From positions 62,001 through 126,000 of the forward strand of contig NC_017095.1 in assembly GCF_000235405.2 (NCBI RefSeq): a DNA stretch of 64,000 bases. The letters run 5' to 3'. The notes under the pieces were generated by a model, which was not told the DNA's origin, ran no database searches, and was given only the letters and a program-made list of their open reading frames with translations. This document shows, piece by piece, positions 38,349 through 48,046 of the stretch. The position numbers and the translations under genes were made by a program. Every line of letters starts with the position of its first letter. The stretch's first letter is position 1. Source of the DNA: Fervidobacterium pennivorans DSM 9078. Lineage in GTDB: Bacteria; Thermotogota; Thermotogae; Thermotogales; Fervidobacteriaceae.

Positions 38349-39647
38349 TCAAAGCAATATCACATTTTCATACTTTCCTTTGGTCACGTTCTTTGTGTCA
38401 AACAGAAACGGCACGTTCTTTGCAACAAACTCATAATCGATACCTATTGTATGTCCTGATGTCACAATAGCCCCATCCATCTTTCTTAGATTTTCTTCTG
38501 TCAGCTCAATGCGTTTGTAATGTTTTCCATTGTGCGTAAATTCAGGAACGAATGGGTCATAGTAGAATACGTTTGCCTTTTTCTTTTCGAGTATTTCAAT
38601 TACCTTCAACGCGGGACTTTCTCTCAAATCATCTATATTCCCCTTGTAGGCAACTCCAAGAAGCAAGATATTCCTTCCGTTCAAACACTGTTTCCTTTCG
38701 TTTAGTATGTCGGTAAGCCTTTCAACAACGTAATACGGCATACTATTGGAAATTTCTCCGGCCACTTCCACAAGCATCATGTGAAGGTCGTATTCCTTCG
38801 CCTTGTAGACAAGATAGAACGGGTCAATCGGGATACAATGCCCTCCGATGCCAGGTCCAGGATAGAACGGCATGTAACCAAAGGGTTTTGTTGCCGCTGC
38901 GTCGATAACCTCCCAAATGTTTATCTTCATCTTCTCCGCAACTTTTGTCATTTCTTGAACAAGCGCGATATTCACAAGCCTGAATGTGTTTTCCAATATC
39001 TTTGTCATCTCTGCCGCCCTTGGTGAAGAAACGGGGAAAACACCTGCTTCAAGCACGTTTTCATACAATGCAACGGCATGCTTTGTGCATTCTGGGGTAA
39101 CTCCACCGACAACTTTCGGTGTATTCCTCGTCTTGTACCTTGGGTTACCTGGGTCAACACGTTCTGGACTGAACGCAAGATAAAAATCCTTTCCAACCTT
39201 TAGTCCTGTCTCTTGCAAAATTGGTAGGACAACCTCTTCCGTTGTGCCTGGATACGTCGTGCTTTCAAGGACAACGAGCTGATCTTTTCTCAGTCTTTTC
39301 TTTATTTCATTCGCACTGTTGATTATGTAACTCAAATCCGGTTGCTTGAACTTATCAAGTGGTGTAGGCACGCATATACTTATCACATCGCAGTTCTTCA
39401 ATTCATCAAAATCCGTGGTTGCTCTGAGTCTTTTTGCTTGGACCAGTTCTCTTAATTCATTATCATCAACATCGCCAATGTAGTTTTCCCCTCTGTTAAT
39501 CATATCAACGCGTTTTTCTTGTATATCAAACCCAACGACCTTGTAGCCAGCTCTTGCTTTCTCAACTGCCAGAGGTAGTCCTACATAGCCCATCCCAATT
39601 ACACCAACAACCGCTTCTTTGTTTAGAATCTTTTCGTACAAACTCAT
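38349..39647 (-). CDS. Nucleotide-sugar 6-dehydrogenase (UDP-GlcNAc/ManNAc type)
   Basis: 432 residues. Oxidises the C6 hydroxyl of a UDP-sugar to a uronic acid with NAD. VVGVIGMGYVGLPLAVEKARAG is the NAD site, ESTTYPGTTEE and FSPERVDPGNPRY are substrate-binding segments, and GGHCIPIDPFYL carries the catalytic Cys. The pattern is closest to the WbpA/WecC group, so UDP-GlcNAc or UDP-ManNAc is a better guess than UDP-glucose. Two ATGs at 39653 and 39647 are close; GGAGGG touches the first, so the second is chosen. It stands alone, with its own promoter, operator-like palindrome and terminator, nine kilobases from the polysaccharide locus. Confidence 0.9.
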   Translation of the reverse strand: MSLYEKILNKEAVVGVIGMGYVGLPLAVEKARAGYKVVGFDIQEKRVDMINRGENYIGDVDDNELRELVQAKRLRATTDFDELKNCDVISICVPTPLDKFKQPDLSYIINSANEIKKRLRKDQLVVLESTTYPGTTEEVVLPILQETGLKVGKDFYLAFSPERVDPGNPRYKTRNTPKVVGGVTPECTKHAVALYENVLEAGVFPVSSPRAAEMTKILENTFRLVNIALVQEMTKVAEKMKINIWEVIDAAATKPFGYMPFYPGPGIGGHCIPIDPFYLVYKAKEYDLHMMLVEVAGEISNSMPYYVVERLTDILNERKQCLNGRNILLLGVAYKGNIDDLRESPALKVIEILEKKKANVFYYDPFVPEFTHNGKHYKRIELTEENLRKMDGAIVTSGHTIGIDYEFVAKNVPFLFDTKNVTKGKYENVILL

Positions 39648-39701
39648 CTTCATCCCTCCAGCCAGCTTTATTATCCCACACTCGCTCAAGAATTTTAAAA
39701 T

Positions 39702-39720
39702 ATTCATTCACTGAATGAAT
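39702..39720. promoter_or_regulatory. Perfect 19-bp palindrome, candidate operator
   Basis: ATTCATTCA (39702-39710), C (39711), TGAATGAAT (39712-39720). It overlaps the -10 box of the dehydrogenase promoter on the minus strand and spans the expected transcription start. The size and position are those of an operator for a dimeric repressor. No regulator gene is next to it. Confidence 0.55.
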
Positions 39721-39747
39721 TTTACCATACAAATTATCGTCCGTCAA
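39719..39747 (-). promoter_or_regulatory. Promoter of the nucleotide-sugar dehydrogenase gene
   Basis: On the minus strand TTGACG (39742-39747) and TAAAAT (39719-39724) are 17 bases apart. The gene start is about 72 bases further on. The rest of the 324-base interval to rplU holds the palindrome, the rplU promoter and its leader. Confidence 0.7.
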
Positions 39748-39819
39748 TTAAGAAACTTTAATTATCCCGCCTGATTGGTTAGCAACATCTCTGTAAGCAT
39801 ATATTAACGAAAATTTTTC

Positions 39820-39849
39820 TTGAAAAACTTTCCTCAATGGTAAAATAAT
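39820..39849 (+). promoter_or_regulatory. Promoter of the rplU operon
   Basis: TTGAAA (39820-39825) followed by TAAAATAAT (39841-39849), giving either TAAAAT at 15 bases or AATAAT at 18 bases. It lies about 130 bases before rplU, leaving room for a leader RNA. Confidence 0.55.
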
Positions 39850-39880
39850 ACACGTATGCAAGTTTCATATGCAAAAAACG

Positions 39881-39949
39881 GGTACTTAAAACGCGTCTTA
39901 AACGGTTGGGGATTCCCCGCACGTCTCCAACCTACGTTGTTTTAGTACC
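39881..39949 (+). ncRNA. Structured 5' leader of rplU (possible L21-type autoregulatory RNA)
   Basis: Outer stem GGTACTTAAAAC (39881-39892) with GTTTTAGTACC (39939-39949), one bulged base. Inside it, AACGGTTGG (39901-39909) pairs with CCAAC (39927-39931) and CGTT (39935-39938) around a three-base bulge. A short GGGG/CCCC helix (39908-39911 with 39915-39918) competes with part of that stem. The two stems sit between the promoter and the RBS of an r-protein operon, as r-protein leaders do. Pairing was found by eye; no covariation is available. Confidence 0.45.
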
Positions 39950-39976
39950 TGTAAAACACTCAGGGAGGTGAACTTT

Positions 39977-40294
39977 GTGTACGCGATAGTGGAAAGTGGT
40001 GGAAAACAGTACAAAGTCGAGGCTGGACAACTACTACACACAGAAAAGCTCAACGTGGCTCCAGGTGAAACCATCGAGCTTGACAAAGTTGTCATGGTCA
40101 AAACAGACGATGGTAAAGTCCTTGTTGGACAACCATACCTCACAAACGTAAAGGTTACAGGAACTGTTGTCGAACACGCAAGGGCAAGAAAAGTGCTCGT
40201 TGGGCAGTTCATTCCAAGAAAAGGCCACAAGACAATCAAAGGGCACAGACAGTGGTACACCACTATCAAGATTGAAAAGATAGAAGTGAAATAA
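39977..40294 (+). CDS. rplU: 50S ribosomal protein L21
   Basis: 105 residues. Typical L21 features are [24 protein letters not shown] at the start and [24 protein letters not shown] at the basic end. The start is GTG 39977, seven bases after GGGAGGTG; an earlier in-frame GTG at 39968 is part of that ribosome-binding site. It heads the operon that includes prp, rpmA, ribU, rplM, rpsI. Confidence 0.96.
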   Translation: MYAIVESGGKQYKVEAGQLLHTEKLNVAPGETIELDKVVMVKTDDGKVLVGQPYLTNVKVTGTVVEHARARKVLVGQFIPRKGHKTIKGHRQWYTTIKIEKIEVK

Positions 40295-40303
40295 TCACAT
40301 AAG

Positions 40304-40615
40304 ATGATTGTGTGCAAGTTTAAGGTATTAAAAGGCTTCTATGAAGCATTTGAAATCTCAGGACATGCGTTGTATGCAAAGAAGGGAAAAGACATAGTCT
40401 GCGCGGCGGTAAGTACGGTTTCTCAGCATACGGCGAGGGCGTTGAGTGAAGACGGAGCGCAGTTAGAAATTGAAGAAGGATACCTGAAAGTTGAAAAGAT
40501 TCCGAAAGACAATATCTCGCAAAGATTCGTAGAAGAACTTAGAAAAACACTGGAAGATATCGCAAGTCAGTATCCAAGATACGTCAGAGTGGAGGTGAAC
40601 GATGATGCGCATTAA
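40304..40615 (+). CDS. prp: Ribosomal-processing cysteine protease Prp
   Basis: 103 residues. The catalytic His and Cys are in [20 protein letters not shown] (GHA and VCAAVS). In Staphylococcus Prp cuts the N-terminal extension of L27 before it joins the ribosome. The L27 encoded next does have such an extension, so the pair is functional by inference. The RBS is weak; it follows rplU by nine bases. Its 3' end overlaps rpmA by 14 bases. Confidence 0.93.
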   Translation: MIVCKFKVLKGFYEAFEISGHALYAKKGKDIVCAAVSTVSQHTARALSEDGAQLEIEEGYLKVEKIPKDNISQRFVEELRKTLEDIASQYPRYVRVEVNDDAH

Positions 40616-40874
40616 TATACAACTCTTTGCAAAAGCCAGTGGCGCAGGCAGAAACGGAAGAGACAGCAATCCAAAATACTTGGGTTTCAAGAAATACGAT
40701 GGTGAAAGAGTCATCGCAGGGAACATCATACTCAGACAGAGAGGCACAAAATTCTGGCCCGGTCAGAACGTTGGAATGGGTAGAGACTTCACACTCTTCG
40801 CACTCAAAGACGGTATTGTGAAGATTGTCGAAAAGAACAACAGAAGATACGTAACGGTTGTCGAAGAACAATAA
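40602..40874 (+). CDS. rpmA: 50S ribosomal protein L27 with Prp-cleavable N-terminus
   Basis: 90 residues. It starts [19 protein letters not shown]; the segment INIQLFA matches the conserved pre-sequence (LNLQFFA) cut by Prp, so the mature protein should start near AKASG and present a flexible basic tail to the peptidyl transferase centre. The core [19 protein letters not shown] and [18 protein letters not shown] is typical. ATG at 40602 or 40605 after GGAGGTGAACG. Confidence 0.95.
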   Translation: MMRINIQLFAKASGAGRNGRDSNPKYLGFKKYDGERVIAGNIILRQRGTKFWPGQNVGMGRDFTLFALKDGIVKIVEKNNRRYVTVVEEQ

Positions 40875-40911
40875 GAACCCCAACTTCTTCCCATCGAAGG
40901 GGGAACACAGT

Positions 40912-41436
40912 ATGAAGAACAGTTCTGCGGTAAGAATTGCAACAATTGGAATAATGTCTGCACTAGCAACCGGACTCATGTTCTTAGAACTTCCCATATT
41001 TCCATCGGTGAATTTCTTAAAATTCGACCCAAGCGATATACTTCCATTGCTTGCAGGATTTATTTTTGGACCCATCGACGGAATTTTGGTGTTATTAATC
41101 AAAGATATACTCTTTTATTTACTGAAATCCGGAGATATTGTAGGCATCATGATGAACTTTGCAGCAGGTGTTTCGTTCCTGTTACCGGTTATCTACATCT
41201 ACCGAATTAGGGAAAATAGGGTATTCGAGATAATTGGTTACGTAGTTGGTGTGCTCGTAGTTTCAGGTGTAATGACCGTTCTCAATATGGTAGTTGTTCC
41301 GTTCTACTGGAAAATCCCACTCAAAGAGACACTGAAATATTTACCGTACATAGCAGGTTTTAACGCGATAAAATTCTCAATAGATGCGGTTGTAACTGCC
41401 TTAATTAGAGAGCGAATTGAGAAAATATTTGAATAA
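40912..41436 (+). CDS. ribU: ECF transporter substrate-binding subunit, riboflavin type (RibU)
   Basis: 174 residues with about six helices. ALATGLMFLELPIFPSVNFLKFDPSDILPLL carries the S-component AxxxA-like helix and the RibU motif around the riboflavin pocket; FIFGPIDGILVLLIKDILFYLLKSGD follows. The energising EcfA/A'/T genes are not in the window, so it would use a shared module. It sits inside the r-protein operon as I recall in T. maritima. The start is ATG 40912 after AAGGGGGAACACAGT; the longer frame overlaps rpmA. Riboflavin specificity is inferred from similarity. Confidence 0.87.
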   Translation: MKNSSAVRIATIGIMSALATGLMFLELPIFPSVNFLKFDPSDILPLLAGFIFGPIDGILVLLIKDILFYLLKSGDIVGIMMNFAAGVSFLLPVIYIYRIRENRVFEIIGYVVGVLVVSGVMTVLNMVVVPFYWKIPLKETLKYLPYIAGFNAIKFSIDAVVTALIRERIEKIFE

Positions 41437-41482
41437 TGACAGTCGAAACGAAGAAAGTGAAAAGTGAAGGGAGGAAAACAAA

Positions 41483-41929
41483 ATGGCAAGGCCATTACCA
41501 ATACAGAAAACCACATTCCCGAAAAAAGTAGAAAGAAAATGGTATCTTGTCGATGCAGCAGGCAAGCCACTTGGAAGGCTTGCGACAAGAATAGCGCTCT
41601 TGCTCCAAGGCAAGAACGAACCGACATGGTCTCCACACTATGACAACGGCAATTTTGTTGTTGTAATAAACGCAGAAAAAGTAAAACTCACAGGTAAGAA
41701 AATCAAGCAGAAAGTCTATTACCACCACTCAGGATACCCTGGTGGACTTAAATCACAAACCGCAGAACAAATTCTCCAAAAACACCCTGAAAGACTCATC
41801 GAACTTGCGGTCAAAAGAATGCTTCCAAAGACAACACTCGGCAGACACCAATTCAAGAGATTGAAGGTCTACGCTGGTGAAACACACCCACATGAAGCGC
41901 AAAAACCTGAGAAGGTAGAACTTCTCTGA
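41483..41929 (+). CDS. rplM: 50S ribosomal protein L13
   Basis: 148 residues. Family marks are [44 protein letters not shown], and [21 protein letters not shown] near the end. ATG follows GAAGGGAGGAAAACAAA. The rplM-rpsI order is near-universal in bacteria, and rpsI follows after 15 bases. Confidence 0.97.
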   Translation: MARPLPIQKTTFPKKVERKWYLVDAAGKPLGRLATRIALLLQGKNEPTWSPHYDNGNFVVVINAEKVKLTGKKIKQKVYYHHSGYPGGLKSQTAEQILQKHPERLIELAVKRMLPKTTLGRHQFKRLKVYAGETHPHEAQKPEKVELL

Positions 41930-41944
41930 TAGGGAGGGAAATAA

Positions 41945-42343
41945 ATGGCTGAAATCTACATGGGCACAGGTAGGAGGAAAACTTCAACTGCCAGAGTTTA
42001 CCTCAGACCAGGGACAGGGAAGATAGAGATAAACGACAAAGTCTACAACGATTTCAATGAATACTTTGAAAATAAAGTCTGGACAATGCACGCGATTGAA
42101 CCACTCAAGGTAACAGGTCTTGAGGGTACATTCGACATCCAAATCAGGGTCGAAGGTGGCGGTAAGAACGGACAAGCCGGAGCTGTCAGACTCGGTTTGG
42201 CAAGGGCACTTGTTGCATTCAACCCAGACCTTAGAAAGACACTCAGAGACAAAGGATTCCTCACAAGAGACCCAAGAATGGTCGAAAGAAAGAAATACGG
42301 TCTCAAAAAAGCAAGAAGAGCTCCACAGTTCTCCAAGCGTTAA
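41945..42343 (+). CDS. rpsI: 30S ribosomal protein S9
   Basis: 132 residues. It contains [20 protein letters not shown] near the start, [19 protein letters not shown] in the middle and the C-terminal [19 protein letters not shown] that reaches the P-site tRNA. ATG follows GGGAGGGAAATAA. It is the last r-protein gene; a terminator follows before dnaG. Confidence 0.97.
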   Translation: MAEIYMGTGRRKTSTARVYLRPGTGKIEINDKVYNDFNEYFENKVWTMHAIEPLKVTGLEGTFDIQIRVEGGGKNGQAGAVRLGLARALVAFNPDLRKTLRDKGFLTRDPRMVERKKYGLKKARRAPQFSKR

Positions 42344-42402
42344 TTTGGAAATCTCAAATCTTACTTACATTTCGCAATTAACGACCTACAAGATTACAAA
42401 TC

Positions 42403-42442
42403 AGGTGGCGGATGGTACGTTCCATCTGCTACCTTTATTTTC
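42403..42442 (+). terminator. Terminator between rpsI and dnaG
   Basis: AGGTGGCGGATGG (42403-42415) pairs with CCATCTGCTACCT (42422-42434), including two G-T pairs, with a 6-base loop and TTTATTTT after it. It may allow partial read-through to dnaG, since no strong promoter was seen in the 158-base gap. Confidence 0.8.
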
Positions 42443-42500
42443 ATGATTTTTGTATTTCCACTTTTTCTTTCCCCGCTTCAAGAAAGGGGCGGTGAGTGGT

Positions 42501-44219
42501 ATGATACCAAGAGACATAATTGAAAGAATTAGGGAGAAGAACGACATTGTTGAAGTTATTTCGGAATATGTAAACCTTCAAAAAGTGGGTTCAAATTACC
42601 GAGGGCTTTGTCCATTTCATCTTGAGACCACCCCTTCGTTTTACGTAAGCCCACAAAAAAAGATATTCCACTGTTTCGGTTGCGGTGCCTCAGGTGATGT
42701 TATCAAGTTCGTCCAAGAGATTGAAAACATTTCGTATGTTGAAGCGGTTCGAAAGCTTGGTGAACGTGTAGGTATAACTGTTTCGTATACGGAAGAAGAC
42801 GAGGTCAGAACCAAATACTACACATTCTACAAAGAACTCCACCAGCTTTACAAATCCAAATTGAATCAGAATCAAATTGCAATTGAATATCTAAAAAAAC
42901 GTGGTTACGATGCACGGGAGATTTCCTTGTATGAATTCGGCTTTTCTCCTGTCGATTCAAAATTTCCACAGCAGGTTGCACAAAGATTAGGACTGAGCAA
43001 AGATGAGCTTGAAAAATTCGGTTTTTCAAACTCAGACCCATTTGCCGGCAGACTCATCATACCTATCGCCGATGATTTTGGTCGGGTCATCGCATTCGGT
43101 GGTAGACTCATAGGGGAAGGCGTTCCAAAATACCTAAATTCACAAGACACGTTAGTTTTCAAAAAATCTTCCACACTCTTTTTGTTCAGCTTTGCGAAAG
43201 AATACATAAAGCAAGTAGATTACGTGATTATCTGTGAAGGATACTTTGATGCTTTGGCATTTCACAGAGCCGGTATAAAGAACGCGGTTGCAACACTCGG
43301 AACAGCGCTGACAAAATCGCATATTTATAAACTCAAAAAACTTACACCAAACATTGTTCTTGCTTTCGATTCAGATAGCGCTGGGATTAAAGCAGCGTTG
43401 AGAAGCTTAGAGATGCTCATACCTGAAGGATTCAACGTTGCCATTGCAAAATTTGAACAAGCAAAAGATGCCGATGAAACATACTCGAAACTTGGAGTGG
43501 AAGGTCTTGTCAAAGTCCTTGACAACAGCATCGGTGCCGAGCAATTCGTTGTTGAAAGCTTGGCAAAACAATACGATTTATCCAACCCAAGTGGGTTCAA
43601 TACTTTCATAAAAATTCTCAGAAACTGGGAACGTTTGTTTTCTTCCAATCCCAAAAGCTTGGAAAAATTCTACGAGCATGCGAGTACAACGGCGGGTGTG
43701 ATGAAGGAAGAATTGAAAAACTTACTCGCATCTCAACAATTGCAAAATCAAGGTGATAAGTACAGTCAGTACAATCAACCATCTAGAAGCTATCAGCACC
43801 AAAACATCCAACTTCCCAAAACACCTGTCAAAAAAGTCCCAACAACGGAAGATTACCTTGTTTACATGTATTTCAACTACCCAGAATTATTCAAACAAAT
43901 TGAATTCACCCCAGATTTGCTCGAGGGAAAGGCAAGAGAATTCTTTTTAATCGCAAAAGATTTGAACGTTTCGTTAGATTCGTTGTCTAAACATATGGGC
44001 GAGTATGTTAAAGAGGTGTTTGACAAAATTGATTTCGAAGTCGATGATAAAATAGTGGAATACATTAAGAAAGACCTCGAGCTAAGGCGTATTGACAAAC
44101 GCATTGCGGAAATCGACTCCCTCGTTTTAAAAGTTACATCCGATGAAGAAAAGCGCATACTTTTGAAAGCTAGGACAGAACTGGTCCGGCAGAAGATGAA
44201 AATAAAAAATCAAAAATGA
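42501..44219 (+). CDS. dnaG: DNA primase
   Basis: About 572 residues. The N-terminal zinc finger is [16 protein letters not shown] and [10 protein letters not shown] (CHC2 type, near residues 37-60). The TOPRIM catalytic core has [15 protein letters not shown] and [14 protein letters not shown]. The region [20 protein letters not shown] is also typical. The C-terminal helicase-binding part is divergent and Gln-rich (about residues 410-440). The frame is open from 42450, but ATG 42501 after GGGGCGGTGAGTGGT matches the family start. The stop lies just before rpoD, as in the macromolecular synthesis operon. Confidence 0.95.
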   Translation: MIPRDIIERIREKNDIVEVISEYVNLQKVGSNYRGLCPFHLETTPSFYVSPQKKIFHCFGCGASGDVIKFVQEIENISYVEAVRKLGERVGITVSYTEEDEVRTKYYTFYKELHQLYKSKLNQNQIAIEYLKKRGYDAREISLYEFGFSPVDSKFPQQVAQRLGLSKDELEKFGFSNSDPFAGRLIIPIADDFGRVIAFGGRLIGEGVPKYLNSQDTLVFKKSSTLFLFSFAKEYIKQVDYVIICEGYFDALAFHRAGIKNAVATLGTALTKSHIYKLKKLTPNIVLAFDSDSAGIKAALRSLEMLIPEGFNVAIAKFEQAKDADETYSKLGVEGLVKVLDNSIGAEQFVVESLAKQYDLSNPSGFNTFIKILRNWERLFSSNPKSLEKFYEHASTTAGVMKEELKNLLASQQLQNQGDKYSQYNQPSRSYQHQNIQLPKTPVKKVPTTEDYLVYMYFNYPELFKQIEFTPDLLEGKAREFFLIAKDLNVSLDSLSKHMGEYVKEVFDKIDFEVDDKIVEYIKKDLELRRIDKRIAEIDSLVLKVTSDEEKRILLKARTELVRQKMKIKNQK

Positions 44220-44257
44220 AAATAAAGTTCCTCAAAATGGTGAGGAGGTGTTTTTGT

Positions 44258-45373
44258 ATGTCAAAAACAGCGGTAAAAGAGAACACCGAACTACAGAAAA
44301 AGCTCGAGAAGCTCATCGAACTCGGTAAAAGGAAAGGATACATCACATACGACGACATTGACCGCACATTCCCACCAGGGGAAAGTGAGGAAGTCGATGG
44401 TAATTTGGATCTTGTTTACGAAACACTTGAAAAGAACAAAATAGAAATTAGAGATACAACTGATTTTGCCAACATGGAAGAAGAATTGAAAAGTTACCTA
44501 AGCGAAGGTCCTGAGGTATTCGACAGCACAGAACCCAAGGATTTAATAAAAATGTACCTACGTGATATTGGAAAAATCAGATTGCTTACACCATCTGAAG
44601 AACGCAGGCTTGCTCAGAGAGCCCAGATGGGCGACAAAAAAGCAAAAGAAGAACTCATCATCTCAAACCTTAGACTTGTTGTCAGTATGGCAAAAAGATA
44701 CCTCGGTAAGGGACTTTCTTTCCTCGACCTTATCCAAGAAGGTAGCTTGGGATTGATAAAAGCAGTTGAAAAATTCGACTGGTCAAAAGGTTACAAATTT
44801 TCCACATACGCAACCTGGTGGATTAGACAGGCGATAACAAGGGCTATAGCTGACCAAGCAAGAACAATCAGGGTACCCGTCCACATGGTTGAAACAATAA
44901 ACAAAATACAAAAAATAAAAAGAGAATACATGCAAGAGCATGGAGAAGAACCACCTCTAGAATACATCGCCGAACAGGTTGGAAAACCGGTTGAAAAAAT
45001 AGAGGAAATCTTGCAATCAACTCCTGAAACACTCTCTTTGGAAACACCTGTAGGCGAAGAAGAAGACTCTTCTATGGCTGATTTTGTTGCCGACGAATCC
45101 GTTGGTTCACCTAAGAAAGAAGCAATAAGAACGCTCATGAAAGAAGAAATCGATAAATTATTGGAAACACTCAACGACAGAGAAAAGATGGTTTTAAAGA
45201 TGAGGTACGGTATACTCGATGGGAAGCCCAAAACACTTGAAGAAGTCGGTCAGTACTTCGGTGTCACTCGTGAAAGGATAAGGCAGATAGAAGTCAAAGC
45301 GCTAAGAAAACTCAGACATCCTTCACGTAGCAGATACTTAAGGTTACTCCAGAAACTCGCCGAAGAAGACTAA
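44258..45373 (+). CDS. rpoD: Primary sigma factor (RpoD/SigA)
   Basis: 371 residues. Region 1.2 is [21 protein letters not shown], region 2 has [25 protein letters not shown] and [17 protein letters not shown] (the -10 recognition helix), region 3 has [14 protein letters not shown], and region 4 ends with the helix-turn-helix [20 protein letters not shown] (-35 recognition). Region 1.1 is short. The frame is open from 44216, but ATG 44258 follows GAGGAGGTG and gives the normal start. The promoter hexamers seen in the window fit a SigA of this type. Confidence 0.96.
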   Translation: MSKTAVKENTELQKKLEKLIELGKRKGYITYDDIDRTFPPGESEEVDGNLDLVYETLEKNKIEIRDTTDFANMEEELKSYLSEGPEVFDSTEPKDLIKMYLRDIGKIRLLTPSEERRLAQRAQMGDKKAKEELIISNLRLVVSMAKRYLGKGLSFLDLIQEGSLGLIKAVEKFDWSKGYKFSTYATWWIRQAITRAIADQARTIRVPVHMVETINKIQKIKREYMQEHGEEPPLEYIAEQVGKPVEKIEEILQSTPETLSLETPVGEEEDSSMADFVADESVGSPKKEAIRTLMKEEIDKLLETLNDREKMVLKMRYGILDGKPKTLEEVGQYFGVTRERIRQIEVKALRKLRHPSRSRYLRLLQKLAEED

Positions 45374-45393
45374 AAATATTAAGGAATGAGACC

Positions 45394-48039
45394 ATGATAA
45401 GACAAATTTACGACACGATATTAAAAATCTCCTTCAGAAACTTCATCAAACACTGGAAAGTAGGCTTACTTGCAATCCTTGGCACGATGGTGGCCACCAT
45501 GCTCCTTGTTGGTGGCCTTTCTCTTAATGATTCTGTTTCTGCTTATCTGCATCAAAAGCTCACGAAAAACTTTGGAGATGTGGATTTAATAATCAAAGAT
45601 AAAGCGGACACGATATTCCTTCCAAAAGCTGTTAACGCAGAATCTGTCGAGTTGTTGCTTAAGCAATACCCCCAAGTAACAAAATACGTTCCTGTCAAAA
45701 TCGCCCAAGTAACTGCCAAAATAAAAGGAAAATACGTTGACCTATTTGCAATAGCGATTAACGAGAACTTCGAAAAATTTCTTGGGCAGAATGTTCAACC
45801 GTTCACCATCAGTGAAGATACAGCAAGAGCATTTGGAACTAACATCGGTGATGAGATAGAGATAATCACGGCGAAAACATCTTTCAACATCAAAATTGGA
45901 GCCTTTGGTAGAGGTACACTCAATTTCAGAGGAGAAACAGCATCAGCAAATGGGACAATCTTTTTACCCGAAAGTTATTTTGAAGAATACAGTGTTTACC
46001 CATTGAAAGACCCGAACGTCTATTTTGTCTCTACGAATTTGCCTGTCGAACAACACGAAACATTTGCTAAAGAATTGGAAGAAAAAGAAGGTTCAATCCG
46101 CGTCATCGCTGGCAAATACAGATTATCAACTTCCCCGTTGAATAAAATTATCGGCTATCTCTTCATTGGATTTTCCGGGTTCACAGTTATCTCAAGCTTT
46201 CTTTTCGTCTCCTCGTTTTTTGGCATCATTGTTGAAGAGCGCAAACGCTCACTCGGTGTGCTAAGGGCGTTAGGTTACACAAGCCTTCGAATGTTCTCGG
46301 TGCTTTTTGTTGAGGGATTGCTTTACCTGATATCTTCGGAAATCGTCGGTGCAGTCGCTGGAATATTCTTTGGTAGATACCTACTTGACAAAATCAACTC
46401 ATTTGGAAGAGAAGACCAGCTCTTCGCATTTGTCCAGGATAGAATACCTTTCAACATATCATTCTCAACCATTGTCCTTGGTATTCTCATCGCTATGATT
46501 GTCCCGGTTATAATCCTCATCTACCGTAGCATGGAATTTTCCCAAATCACCCCATCCGAACTGTATGGTGATAGACCCATTGAAAAAAAGAAAAAGAAAG
46601 GGAAAGTAAAGAGAGTTTTCGTAGCAATTGTAGGAATTCTCCTTTTCCTCTTCCTTTTGCGCACATCGTATATCTATGCGCTTTTGGGATTACTTTCCAT
46701 CGTTCCTCTTTTTTACCGCAATTCCTTAGTTACTTTCGTATACGGACTTTCCATCCTTGCTTCGGCCTACCCTCTTGTAGGCTCTGGTGGAGCGAAAGAT
46801 TTACTTATCCGCTCAGGTTTTGCGCTTGTTGGAAGTATATACTCTATCTTTGCTTTCATCCCATATGCCAAAGCATTTTTCGAACGCTTCAAAAATGTGT
46901 CCGTTGTTTTGGCGTTATCTTACATCGACAAACACAAAATGCGCAACTTTGCGATGTTTGTAATATACGCCGTCACACTTATTTTAATTCTTGTGAGTGC
47001 AATAGTTCCAACGAGCATTTCTGAATACATAAAAGAAAAGAAGGAAGAAGGCGCGTTTGGTTACAACTTCATCATCGTTGAAAACCCCATTAAAACATTC
47101 TTCGGTTCCTACAAATACCTCAACGATGAACAATTCGTCTCAAAATTCCAAGCACTTGTTCCTATCCAACTTGTCCAAGCATCGTTCCCAAATGACAAAA
47201 AGAAGTACACAATAATCGTTTCAGACGAGAGAATATTCCAACACCTAAAGCTCCCGAGTGAAAAGTTAATGAACGATATCCGAAAAGAAAACTGGTCAAA
47301 AGTACCAGATAAAACATTGTACCTGTCAAACAAAATCCTAAAAACTCCTGGCGTAGAAGTCACAATGGTTTTAAAAGGTGTTTTGCCTGGCATCTCACCA
47401 AAAATTGTTGAAACGCTTTACATAAAAGGTGTCTACGACCCCCAGGAAACTTTGCTGCCCTTGGACGGTGTTCTCATTTGGAGAAACAAAAAATTCTTCG
47501 GTGCCATAAGTGGCTATGCAGGTGTTATTAAAGATCCACAAAAGGCACTTGAAGCCCAAGAATTTGTCGCAAGAAAACTCGATGGTGCATTTTATATAAC
47601 CGGTGAAATCGAAAAACTGTACGCTTCAACAAACAACCTTGTTGACTTATCCTTGCAACTTTTCCAACTCGGGTTTATCGCCGGTTTTGCCGGTCTGGCG
47701 ATAATTACCTTTAGAAACGTTTATGCGCGTAAAAAAGAGATCGGTATGCTCAGAGCCATAGGGGCAGACAGCAAAGTGGTTTATCGAATGTTCATCTACG
47801 AAGCACTGGCTATAGTACTCATTGCAACAATCGTTGCGATACTCGCAAGCATATTCGTTGTCAAAGACCTCGTTGCCTTTGTCCAACCTTTGCTCAGTTC
47901 ATTCAAGGTAGTGATACCGTTTTGGAAAGTATTTGTAACCTTAGCTGGCGTTTTTGGAATTACAATAATATTTGTCTCACTTCCTGCGAGTATATCGCAG
48001 AAGATTCCACCTTCAGAGGCGTTAAGGGTGTTTGATTGA
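45394..48039 (+). CDS. Large FtsX/MacB-type ABC transporter permease
   Basis: 881 residues with two copies of the FtsX permease core, each with four-helix segments. An N-terminal helix (about 20-45) is followed by an outer domain (about 50-240), then three helices (VEERKRSLGVLRALGYTS is the cytoplasmic coupling segment). A second outer domain (about 545-745) precedes the last three helices (KKEIGMLRAIGADSKVVYRM). This is the LolCE/MacB-like layout for export of lipoproteins, peptides or lipids. No ATPase gene is next to it, so its partner is encoded elsewhere. It follows rpoD by 20 bases with a weak RBS and is likely on the same transcript. Substrate unknown. Confidence 0.88.
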   Translation: MIRQIYDTILKISFRNFIKHWKVGLLAILGTMVATMLLVGGLSLNDSVSAYLHQKLTKNFGDVDLIIKDKADTIFLPKAVNAESVELLLKQYPQVTKYVPVKIAQVTAKIKGKYVDLFAIAINENFEKFLGQNVQPFTISEDTARAFGTNIGDEIEIITAKTSFNIKIGAFGRGTLNFRGETASANGTIFLPESYFEEYSVYPLKDPNVYFVSTNLPVEQHETFAKELEEKEGSIRVIAGKYRLSTSPLNKIIGYLFIGFSGFTVISSFLFVSSFFGIIVEERKRSLGVLRALGYTSLRMFSVLFVEGLLYLISSEIVGAVAGIFFGRYLLDKINSFGREDQLFAFVQDRIPFNISFSTIVLGILIAMIVPVIILIYRSMEFSQITPSELYGDRPIEKKKKKGKVKRVFVAIVGILLFLFLLRTSYIYALLGLLSIVPLFYRNSLVTFVYGLSILASAYPLVGSGGAKDLLIRSGFALVGSIYSIFAFIPYAKAFFERFKNVSVVLALSYIDKHKMRNFAMFVIYAVTLILILVSAIVPTSISEYIKEKKEEGAFGYNFIIVENPIKTFFGSYKYLNDEQFVSKFQALVPIQLVQASFPNDKKKYTIIVSDERIFQHLKLPSEKLMNDIRKENWSKVPDKTLYLSNKILKTPGVEVTMVLKGVLPGISPKIVETLYIKGVYDPQETLLPLDGVLIWRNKKFFGAISGYAGVIKDPQKALEAQEFVARKLDGAFYITGEIEKLYASTNNLVDLSLQLFQLGFIAGFAGLAIITFRNVYARKKEIGMLRAIGADSKVVYRMFIYEALAIVLIATIVAILASIFVVKDLVAFVQPLLSSFKVVIPFWKVFVTLAGVFGITIIFVSLPASISQKIPPSEALRVFD

Positions 48040-48046
48040 AAAATTC

